A stretch of 14,709 nt of DNA from Candidatus Heimdallarchaeota archaeon (GTDB taxonomy: Archaea; Asgardarchaeota; Heimdallarchaeia; Hodarchaeales; LC-3), in assembly GCA_027364495.1 (NCBI GenBank), contig DAHXPE010000564.1:1-14709 (forward strand), written 5' to 3'. Made by a program: the position numbers and the translations under genes. The notes below the pieces were generated by a model that did not search any database, was not told the origin of the DNA, and saw only the letters and a list, made by a program, of their open reading frames with translations. Below, piece after piece: positions 1 to 6,439 of this stretch. The first letter of the stretch is position 1. Every line of letters starts with the position of its first letter.

Positions 1-39
1 CTTTCTTCGATGGTTTATGCCTCGTTCTTATTTTCAGAA
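1..39. repeat. Inverted repeat, left arm (partner 413-451)
   Basis: Bases 1-39 are the exact reverse complement of bases 413-451. Weaker similarity continues to about base 50 with one missing base and two mismatches. The partner arm lies inside the DUF255 coding sequence. Confidence 0.85.
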
Positions 40-84
40 ATTTCATTAAAAAAAAAATCTAATGTGTCTCTAAATAAGAAATAA
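1..84 (+). pseudogene. Partial frame matching the C-terminal region of the DUF255 gene
   Basis: An open plus-strand frame enters from the window edge and stops at TAA 82-84. Its first 13 residues (LSSMVYASFLFSE) are identical to an internal segment of the minus-strand DUF255 protein at 125-2212. After that the frame reads ISLKKK and unrelated residues to the stop, passing through a run of ten A (48-57). It lacks the conserved C-terminal cysteines of the family. It could be the end of a truncated inverted duplicate, a remnant left by a rearrangement, or an assembly or amplification chimera at a contig end. The window edge hides the rest, so this is not certain to be a real gene fragment. Confidence 0.35.
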
Positions 85-124
85 AATAACATTTTTGATT
101 AGAAACGTAAATAATTTTTGATTT

Positions 125-2212
125 TTAATGCTTATCATTAATTATCATGTAAGGATACAGTGACATCAAATATTGAATTATGGAATCGAAATCTGTCAAA
201 GGTCTAGAGCATATATAGTTTTTACACATATAAACAGAGTATAAATCATTATGGTAAGATTTACCTTTCAAAAATTCTTTTTGATCTAAGTTATTTTTAG
301 TTCTCGATACATCATAATCAATTTGTAATCTGTATGGAATCCATAATGCTTCTATTAAATTATGCAGCTGATTATTAAATGATCTAGACACAATTGTCAT
401 TTCAGTGAAATGTTCTGAAAATAAGAACGAGGCATAAACCATCGAAGAAAGAGATAGGAAATCCATTTCTGGAGAGAATGAAACCTGTTGTAGCGTGTTT
501 TTTGCAATATCATATAACGAATCGGATTGATTATCATCGAAAAACGATAGACGTAGAGCGTTTTGTATTCCAAAAGCATTTGCTGAAGGAAGAGGTGAAT
601 CAAAAAAATCTTTAAATCGTGTAATTATGGTTTGATGCTCATTAAGTGAATAAAAAAATCCTCCATGATCAGTATCATAGAAATGATTTAATGAAAAAGA
701 AAATAATGATTTTGCTGTGTTATAATATTCTTCTTCTAAAGAAATCTCGTAAAAATCTAGTAATGCTGATATAGTGTACTGATAATCATCCAAAAAGCCA
801 ATAATACTTTTCTGCCCATCAATGAAAATTCTATACAAATAACCATTTTCAATCATATTGAGAATATGCTGTAATCCTTCCCTAGCAGAATGTATGAAGA
901 TTTGTTTGTCTGATTCATTAGGAAAAGATCTGTAAGCTATAATGAATGCCTTAACTGTCAATGCATTCCAAGAAGTTATTATTTTCGTATCAGTTTTTGG
1001 CTTGACTCTTTGCATTCTTTTCTCTAACATTTTCTTTCTAATATTGTTTATTATTTCAGTTAATTCCTGAATATTTTTATTATATTTTTTTGCTAATTCA
1101 TTGATATTAGATGTAATATGTAGAATATTCTTCCCTTCCCAATTTCCTCTCTTTGAAATATCATAATAATCAGATATTATATCTATGTGCTCCTGTTCAA
1201 GGAAATTTAATTCATCTTTTTCCCAAACGAAGTATTTTCCTTCAACACCTTCAGAGTCAGCATTCTGAGATGAATAAAAACCACCTTCCAGACTTTTTAA
1301 CTCTCTATTCACATATTCAAGAATTTCTTTTACTTTGGAAAGGTAGCTTGCGTTTTTGGAAATTCTATATGCATCTAATAGAACAAATGTTAAAAGGCTT
1401 TGATTATAAAGCATTTTTTCAAAATGTGGAACTAACCATTTTTCATCAACCGAATACCTATGTATACCACCTCCTATTTGATCGTAAATTCCTCCGTTCA
1501 GCATATTGTCAAATGTTTTATAGACCATACTAAGGCCAACTGAATTATTGGATATTGCAGATTCTTGCATCAATAAATTAAGAGCAGTCTCATTAGGGAA
1601 TTTTGGTGAAAACCCAAATCCTCCAAATTTTGAATCATAAAGTTCTGTGAAGGAACCAATTAATTCAAGACTTGAAATGCGAACGATTTCTGATTTTCCT
1701 TTGGATTGATTTATATTTTTTAAATAATTTTCAATTTTGGATGATTGAGATTGAATATCAGTTGTTTTAGTCGTATAAGCTTTAAAAATTGCATGAAGAA
1801 CATCAATGAATCCAAGCATTCCATTTCTAGATTTTAAAGGGAAATAAGTTCCGCTATAGAATGGTTTTTTGTCAGGAGTCATAAATATACTCAAAGGCCA
1901 TCCACCTCCCCTTCCATTCATAATCTGAAACGAAATTTGTAACAAATGATCAATATCTGGTCGCTCCTCACGATCAACTTTGATTGAAATAAAATGTTCA
2001 TTTAAAATAGAAGCTACTTCTAAATTCTCAAAACATTCACGGCGCATAACATGGCACCAATGGCAAGCTGAATAGCCCACAGATATAAAAAGCATCTTGT
2101 TTTGATCTTTTGCTAACTTAAATGCAATGTCATTCCAAGCATACCAATTAACTGGATTTGTAGCATGCTCGAGAAGGTAAGGGGATTGTTCGTTTACGAG
2201 TTGATTTGTCAT
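125..2212 (-). CDS. Thioredoxin domain-containing protein, DUF255 family (YyaL/SPATA20-like)
   Basis: About 695 residues, the usual length for this family. The N-terminal thioredoxin-fold domain (about residues 1-165) begins with the hallmark TNQLVNEQSPYLLEHA, has a CHWC redox motif (C50, C53) and VDREERPDID. The remainder resembles a six-hairpin glycosidase/epimerase-like helical barrel (GGIYDQIGGGIHRYSVDEKWLVPH is recognisable in part, and NADSEG follows). The C-terminus keeps the paired cysteines (VYMCKNYICSRP). The substrate is unknown; the family is inferred to have redox or sugar-related roles. The start is the ATG at 2212. A TTG further upstream would add a hydrophobic 12-residue stretch that overlaps a TATA-like box. 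The family assignment is firm, the function is not. Confidence 0.93.
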   Translation of the reverse strand: MTNQLVNEQSPYLLEHATNPVNWYAWNDIAFKLAKDQNKMLFISVGYSACHWCHVMRRECFENLEVASILNEHFISIKVDREERPDIDHLLQISFQIMNGRGGGWPLSIFMTPDKKPFYSGTYFPLKSRNGMLGFIDVLHAIFKAYTTKTTDIQSQSSKIENYLKNINQSKGKSEIVRISSLELIGSFTELYDSKFGGFGFSPKFPNETALNLLMQESAISNNSVGLSMVYKTFDNMLNGGIYDQIGGGIHRYSVDEKWLVPHFEKMLYNQSLLTFVLLDAYRISKNASYLSKVKEILEYVNRELKSLEGGFYSSQNADSEGVEGKYFVWEKDELNFLEQEHIDIISDYYDISKRGNWEGKNILHITSNINELAKKYNKNIQELTEIINNIRKKMLEKRMQRVKPKTDTKIITSWNALTVKAFIIAYRSFPNESDKQIFIHSAREGLQHILNMIENGYLYRIFIDGQKSIIGFLDDYQYTISALLDFYEISLEEEYYNTAKSLFSFSLNHFYDTDHGGFFYSLNEHQTIITRFKDFFDSPLPSANAFGIQNALRLSFFDDNQSDSLYDIAKNTLQQVSFSPEMDFLSLSSMVYASFLFSEHFTEMTIVSRSFNNQLHNLIEALWIPYRLQIDYDVSRTKNNLDQKEFLKGKSYHNDLYSVYMCKNYICSRPLTDFDSIIQYLMSLYPYMIINDKH
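413..451. repeat. Inverted repeat, right arm (partner 1-39)
   Basis: This is the reverse-complement copy of bases 1-39, lying within the C-terminal third of the DUF255 gene. The spacing between arms is about 370 bases. Both copies are read in the same protein frame in their own orientation, so they would form tail-to-tail gene copies. Confidence 0.85.
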
Positions 2213-2228
2213 GAAATATACCAAAATA

Positions 2229-2239
2229 ATTAAATAAAT
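2229..2239 (-). promoter_or_regulatory. TATA-like box for the DUF255 gene
   Basis: The minus strand reads ATTTATTTAAT about 20-27 bases ahead of the ATG at 2212. This would suit a leaderless or very short-leader transcript, and argues against the upstream TTG as start. Confidence 0.4.
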
Positions 2240-2248
2240 CGGTATCAA

Positions 2249-2569
2249 TTAAATAATCTTTTTATGTGAATAATATTAATAGAACAAATTAATTAAAAGT
2301 TTTTATGCAAATTTAAAATTTTTAGTTACTTTACGTATTAATAAGAATATAGAATTAATTCAAATTGTTGTTTAAAGTTCAAAATTTTAGTTATTTAGAA
2401 ATTTAAGATAATTTTTGAATTTCAGAATAATATCAACTAGGAATCTCAAAAATTAGTTTCATTCGAATAAAACTGTATTTTTTGAATGAATTTTTAAAAA
2501 ACAAATTTTTATTTTGAATCAAACCCAAAAATCAAGCAAAAATTCAAATCAGAAAAGCTGCAAATTAGT
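2249..2569. other. AT-rich intergenic region between divergent genes
   Basis: About 320 bases between the divergent DUF255 and DUF457 genes. It is very AT-rich, with A and T runs and two loosely similar AAAATTTTAGTTA-type stretches (near 2318 and 2380). I see no convincing gene, structured RNA or repeat array. A T-rich stretch at 2490-2515 could hold the TATA box of the downstream DUF457 gene. Confidence 0.5.
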
Positions 2570-3103
2570 ATGGAACAGATCGGTCATTTACAATGGACTT
2601 TAGGGATTATGTTAATACTTTCGTGGTTTTTTCATGTTTTGAATGACTCAGCACTTTTAACTGGTTGGGACATTTTTATTTTAGGATGGATAGCTCATTT
2701 TCCAGATTTAATTGATTTGCTTTGGGGTAAAAAAGGTTTTAATGTACACCATCGTTATCTAACACATGGGATTTTTTTCCTCCTCTTTTGGTATGCTCTA
2801 GGTTATCTCACTGGGATTCGTGTCATATGGTTAATTGCATTCGGGTCAACTTTGCACATTGCTGAAGATATTTTAGCTGGTGGTGGCTACATTAATCTCC
2901 TTAGTCCATTCACAAAAGATTTTGGAAAAATTATGCTAGTATCTAGAGATCATCAAATAAAATATGGGAAAATAGTAAAAAACCGGTTAAGTAAATATGT
3001 ACTTGGAACAGAAAGTTTGTCGGATGATTTAGCATTTTTTTGGTTGATTACAATGATTGGAACAGCCTTTTTTGTAATTGGAATTGGTTTATATCTATTA
3101 TAG
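2570..3103 (+). CDS. DUF457/YdjM-like membrane metal-dependent hydrolase family protein
   Basis: A 177-residue integral membrane protein with about four to five hydrophobic segments. It carries the histidine/aspartate signature of the DUF457 (YdjM, membrane-bound metal-dependent hydrolase) family: H43-FPD46-LID49, HHRYLTH at 60-66, H96 with D100, then a GGG turn and LLSPF. These residues are expected to bind metal near the membrane face. The start is ATG 2570; no strong Shine-Dalgarno sequence is visible. A paralogue follows 10 bases later, so the two are probably co-transcribed. The physiological substrate is unknown for this family. The metal-hydrolase call rests on motif recognition. Confidence 0.75.
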   Translation: MEQIGHLQWTLGIMLILSWFFHVLNDSALLTGWDIFILGWIAHFPDLIDLLWGKKGFNVHHRYLTHGIFFLLFWYALGYLTGIRVIWLIAFGSTLHIAEDILAGGGYINLLSPFTKDFGKIMLVSRDHQIKYGKIVKNRLSKYVLGTESLSDDLAFFWLITMIGTAFFVIGIGLYLL

Positions 3104-3113
3104 GATCTTAAAA

Positions 3114-3695
3114 ATGATTAACACTACTAATAGCAATAGAAAACCAGAAAATGAAATTGGAAGGATAGAAGCTATAAAACATATTGAATGGTTGCTGATT
3201 GGTTTATTTTTATTTCACGCTTTAATTAAAAGACCTATTTCCATTCTGGATTTTATTTTCTTTATTTTTGGTGCTCAATTTCCTGATATTCTTGAAGCAA
3301 TTCTTTTCAAATTTGATGTAAAACCAAGTCTGAGAAGGCTTTTTACACATACGTTTCTATTTCCTATTTTATTAGCCTTTCTCTTTTTTATCTATTTTAA
3401 AAATGATGTAGCATACTACTTATTTACTGTTGCATATTTTGGTCATTTGATCTTAGATTTATTTGCCGGCGGAGATCCAGTTTATTTTCTATCGCCAATT
3501 ACTTCTAAATTAAAGCTAATAATCATTAACAAAGAAAAAAGATTGAAAATTGGTAATGTTGTTTATCAAAAACTTGGATATTTATGGGAAAATGGTACAA
3601 ACGGCGATTTAGCATGGTTTTGGATTTTACAATTTTTTGGAAGTGTAATTGCAGGCGTGTCCTTCTGCATTTATTTACTTAGCTTACACGGATGA
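3114..3695 (+). CDS. DUF457-like membrane protein, degenerate paralogue
   Basis: 193 residues from ATG 3114, ten bases after the upstream stop; an upstream TTG start would overlap the previous gene. It has the same layout as its neighbour: hydrophobic helices, QFPDILE (55-61), RRLFTH (74-79), H111 with D115, GG-DPVYFLSP, and a C-terminal helix. Compared with the neighbour it lacks the first His (Q55 in its place), the His pair before the TH (SLRRLFTH here against HHRYLTH) and one Asp (E61). The catalytic metal site may therefore be weakened or lost. It could be a partner subunit for the upstream protein or a divergent hydrolase. It is followed directly by an 11-T run. Confidence 0.68.
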   Translation: MINTTNSNRKPENEIGRIEAIKHIEWLLIGLFLFHALIKRPISILDFIFFIFGAQFPDILEAILFKFDVKPSLRRLFTHTFLFPILLAFLFFIYFKNDVAYYLFTVAYFGHLILDLFAGGDPVYFLSPITSKLKLIIINKEKRLKIGNVVYQKLGYLWENGTNGDLAWFWILQFFGSVIAGVSFCIYLLSLHG

Positions 3696-3706
3696 TTTTT
3701 TTTTTT
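3696..3706 (+). terminator. Oligo-T terminator candidate
   Basis: A run of eleven T starts immediately after the TGA stop of the second DUF457-like gene. Archaeal transcription can end at T tracts without a hairpin, so this is a plausible end for the DUF457 pair. Confidence 0.5.
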
Positions 3707-3776
3707 ATTGATTAATATCATAATACCTAAATAGAATAAAAAAGTAGTCAGTAGTAAAAAATTAATAGTTTAGTAA

Positions 3777-3788
3777 ATTTTATAATTA
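3777..3788 (+). promoter_or_regulatory. TATA-like box for the dCTP deaminase gene
   Basis: ATTTTATAATTA is centred about 25 bases before ATG 3808. That is the spacing expected if transcription starts at or next to the start codon (leaderless mRNA). Confidence 0.5.
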
Positions 3789-3807
3789 ATTTTTGAGACT
3801 GATATTA

Positions 3808-4335
3808 ATGGCAATTCTTTCTAAAAACGACATTTACAAAGCTATTGCAGAAGGTGAAATAGGTATTGATCCCTATGATCCAAATTTAGTTGGACCATGT
3901 TCTGTTGATTTGCATCTTTCATCAAAATTTTCACTGTTTAGAACTGGAATAATCGTTAGTCCAGGTACTCGTAACCACACTGAATCTATCGATACTAAAG
4001 GAGAACCGTTTTTCTTAAGTCCAGGTCACTTCATATTAGCCAGTACCAAGGAAAAAATTAGCTTAAGTAAGAAATATGCTGCAACTTTGGAAGGTAGATC
4101 TTATGTAGCAAGAATGGGAGTTGTGGTTCATGCTGCTGGTTTGGTAAACCCAGGAACCGGTGTTGTGCATCCTACAACCCTTACATTAGAAATCCATTCA
4201 TCAATGCCAGTCTATTTACATCCAGGTATGGGAATAGTTCAAATTATATTTCATGAATTAAAAACAGAAGCATCAGTTGGATATGATGAACGTAAAGAAA
4301 GTAAATATATTGGTTTGGATGCTCCAAGAGTATAA
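3808..4335 (+). CDS. dcd: dCTP deaminase / dUTPase-superfamily protein
   Basis: 175 residues from ATG 3808; an upstream TTG lies in the promoter spacing and is rejected. The trimeric dCTP deaminase/dUTPase fold is shown by GPCSVDLHL near the N-terminus, LEGRSYVARMGVVVH in the middle, the TLEIHS strand that carries the catalytic-type glutamate, and LHPGMGIVQIIFHEL at the end. The known family reaction is dCTP to dUTP, or to dUMP in bifunctional archaeal enzymes, feeding thymidylate synthesis. Oddities: the turn usually written DPGW/F-x-G is NPGTGVVHPTT here, with Asp replaced by Asn and about four extra residues. The Arg seen in the E. coli enzyme just before that turn is absent. Family membership is strong; substrate specificity is open. 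Confidence 0.85.
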   Translation: MAILSKNDIYKAIAEGEIGIDPYDPNLVGPCSVDLHLSSKFSLFRTGIIVSPGTRNHTESIDTKGEPFFLSPGHFILASTKEKISLSKKYAATLEGRSYVARMGVVVHAAGLVNPGTGVVHPTTLTLEIHSSMPVYLHPGMGIVQIIFHELKTEASVGYDERKESKYIGLDAPRV

Positions 4336-4446
4336 ACATATAAATTCTAATTGGAAATGCAAAAGTAAATAAAAAATTTAATATTCTTTTAAAAAATAAT
4401 GAATTATTAATTAGAATCTAAGTAAATTCATAACATATCTTTTGCC

Positions 4447-4453
4447 TGAGGTT
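4447..4453 (+). promoter_or_regulatory. Ribosome binding site choosing a TTG start
   Basis: TGAGGTT contains GAGGT, complementary to the ACCTC near the 3' end of archaeal 16S rRNA. It lies 7 bases before TTG 4460. The alternative TTG at 4442 has no such site, so 4460 is preferred as the start of the following gene. Confidence 0.5.
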
Positions 4454-4459
4454 AGCTAT

Positions 4460-5392
4460 TTGTCCTTTCAAAGCGTTGTCAAAACCTATAAACGTATTGG
4501 ATATTTAAAATTTGGAAAATATACTGAGAGTTGGTTAGAAAAAGACACTGCCCTTGGTATTATTAATATTACTAAGCTCAAAAAAGAAATTAAACAAGCT
4601 GGATGGGAATTATCTTTGAGAGGATATTTAGGAATATCACTATTCGGCTCTCTTTCTAGCACTGTCTTTAGTTTAATTATTTCTGCGTTGTTAATCACTA
4701 TGATTTTGCTTTCTAGTGGAAATATTGCACTCAGTTTAGTTGTTGGAATATTCCTCTTAGCTGTATCCTTAGCTATTTTTTTTATAGCAATATACTTTTT
4801 TTCTATTTTACCCTCAATGTATATTGGTTCTCGAAAAGCTAGTATAGATGCATCTCTACCAACTGTTGCTTCATATATGAGTGCAATGACTAGTTCAGGT
4901 GTTCCACCTGCACCAATTTTCGAATCACTAGCTAAAGAGAAAAGTATTTCCAAAGTAGTTGCTGAAGAAGCGACAAGAATTAACAGAGATATTGAAATTC
5001 TTGGTCTTGATGTCTTAAAGGCTCTAGAACAAGCTGCTTATCGTTCTCCTTCGGAACGCTGGGCAAATTTTCTGGAAGGAATAATTGCCACCGTGACTTC
5101 TGGTGGTGATTTAACCACTTATTTATCAACTGAGACAAAAAGTTTTATGAAACTCAAACAAGAAGAAACAAAGGAGTTCATTGAACAACTAGGAATCATA
5201 GCAGAGATATTTATGGTCGTAGGAGTAGTTGCTCCCTTATTTTTTGTAATTATGATAGCAATATTGTCGATATTGAATGGTGGATCTAGTAGTTCATTAT
5301 TTTTATTAATTACAATTACATATATAATAATTCCCCTTTTAATGCTTACAGTTATTATTTTACTTTCAACAACACAAGCTCCAGATGATTAG
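4460..5392 (+). CDS. TadC/ArlJ-like type IV pilus assembly membrane protein (T2SS F domain), first of pair
   Basis: About 310 residues from TTG 4460 (a TTG at 4442 would add six). There are two hydrophobic segments near residues 55-80 and 85-115. A cytoplasmic T2SSF domain follows (about 125-250), with SLPTVASYMSAMTSSGVPPAPIF-type sequence, an internal ALEQAA and RWANFLEGI, and TSGGDLTTYL. Two or more C-terminal membrane helices close the protein. Proteins of this type (TadC, GspF, archaellum ArlJ) form the membrane platform on which a TadA/VirB11-like ATPase drives pilin assembly. A second T2SSF protein follows 18 bases downstream, the usual arrangement for split archaeal platforms. No ATPase or prepilin is present in the window. 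Confidence 0.85.
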   Translation: MSFQSVVKTYKRIGYLKFGKYTESWLEKDTALGIINITKLKKEIKQAGWELSLRGYLGISLFGSLSSTVFSLIISALLITMILLSSGNIALSLVVGIFLLAVSLAIFFIAIYFFSILPSMYIGSRKASIDASLPTVASYMSAMTSSGVPPAPIFESLAKEKSISKVVAEEATRINRDIEILGLDVLKALEQAAYRSPSERWANFLEGIIATVTSGGDLTTYLSTETKSFMKLKQEETKEFIEQLGIIAEIFMVVGVVAPLFFVIMIAILSILNGGSSSSLFLLITITYIIIPLLMLTVIILLSTTQAPDD

Positions 5393-5410
5393 TAATAGGA
5401 TTTGAAAATA

Positions 5411-6433
5411 ATGCCACGAGTAGCTCAACAAACAATAACCAAGGCCTGGATTGCCAGTATCGTTTTATTTATTATTATTGGCTCTTTTACTTTAATTTTC
5501 CTTTATATTCCGTTTTTTAATGCAGTAAGTCAAGCAGAAAATGTTATTAATAGTTCAACAGCATCAAATGCTGCCAAACTTAAAGCAAGTAGTGAGACAA
5601 TTTTAGATTTTGGAGCTTTAAGTATTAATGGTATAACTTTTAGTATTCAAGTAGGATCATTCAAGATTACGATTTTTGATATATTAGATATGACTGTTCT
5701 TACATTAATTAGTATTTTAATCATCCCTGCTTATTATTATAGAAAAGATAACAATTGGAGAGAAAAAGTAGATGAACATCTTCCAAATTTATTACGAGAA
5801 ATTTCAGATGCCCAAAAAGTAGGTTTACCCCTGCCAAGAGCAGTTGTTGAAGCCTCAAAGAGGCAATATGGTCCTTTAACTGATGAATTGCAACTAATGG
5901 CTGCTAAGATATCATGGGGTATCCCTTTTTCTCAAGGTTTACGTGAAATGCAAAAAAATATTCAAACTCCACTTTTTGATAGAACCTCCATTCTAATATT
6001 AGAAGCCGAAAAAGCTGGTGGTCAGACAGATGAAATATTTGATTCAGCATATGTTCATGTAACTGAATTGTTGGGGTTAAAAAGAGAACGATTAGCTTCG
6101 ATGTCTTCTTATAAATGGATTATTGTTGTTGCATTCCTTGTTTTTGCATCCGTAATTGTTATTCTACTCAATTCATTCTTTATTCAACTCTCTAAACAAA
6201 CAGCTCAATTAAACAATTCTGGAAGTTCAAGTTTAAGCACATTTGGTGGATTACCACTTCACCTTGCTTCGTTACAACTTTTATTCTTTCATCTTTTACT
6301 GATTGAAGGAATATTCGCTGGTTTAATAGCTTCCAAAATGTCTACAGGAAGATACACTAAAGGTTTATTCAATTCAATTTACCTTTTAATATTAGCATGG
6401 GGCATTTTTAAACTTGGGGCGCTATTAGCCTAG
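5411..6433 (+). CDS. TadC/ArlJ-like type IV pilus assembly membrane protein (T2SS F domain), second of pair
   Basis: 340 residues from ATG 5411, with AGGA ten bases upstream (5397-5400). It has an N-terminal membrane helix (about 12-37), an extracytoplasmic stretch rich in Ser/Ala/Asn (about 40-90), and a second helix (about 95-112). A T2SSF domain follows (about 120-240) with EHLPNLLREISDAQKVGLPL, GIPFSQGLREM and LILEAEKAGGQTDEIFDSA. Three more hydrophobic segments lie at the C-terminus. It is presumably the partner of the upstream T2SSF protein in a heteromeric pilus platform. It ends six bases before the stop of the oppositely oriented DUF460 gene, so the two transcripts converge and may overlap. 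Confidence 0.85.
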   Translation: MPRVAQQTITKAWIASIVLFIIIGSFTLIFLYIPFFNAVSQAENVINSSTASNAAKLKASSETILDFGALSINGITFSIQVGSFKITIFDILDMTVLTLISILIIPAYYYRKDNNWREKVDEHLPNLLREISDAQKVGLPLPRAVVEASKRQYGPLTDELQLMAAKISWGIPFSQGLREMQKNIQTPLFDRTSILILEAEKAGGQTDEIFDSAYVHVTELLGLKRERLASMSSYKWIIVVAFLVFASVIVILLNSFFIQLSKQTAQLNNSGSSSLSTFGGLPLHLASLQLLFFHLLLIEGIFAGLIASKMSTGRYTKGLFNSIYLLILAWGIFKLGALLA

Positions 6434-6439
6434 TATTTT

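Noticed and set aside
1..124. Mobile element end or attachment site at the left edge
   Set aside because: The inverted repeat is coding sequence of the DUF255 gene, and no transposase, integrase or target-site duplication is visible.
2213..2248. Upstream TTG start and hydrophobic 12-residue extension of the DUF255 protein (possible signal anchor)
   Set aside because: The family normally begins at the TNxLxxExSPYLLxHA stretch right after ATG 2212, and a TATA-like box overlaps the extension.
2249..2569. CRISPR array or tandem repeat in the longest gap
   Set aside because: Only loose AT-rich similarity is present; there are no regularly spaced repeats of constant length.
3078..3113. TTG start making the second DUF457-like gene overlap the first
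   Set aside because: ATG 3114 gives a clean 10-base spacing and retains all the conserved parts; the extension is the first gene's coding end in another frame.
4486..4953. Long antisense reading frame opposite the first tadC gene
   Set aside because: Its sequence is the reverse reading of a clearly recognisable T2SSF protein, with no ribosome binding site or family signature of its own.
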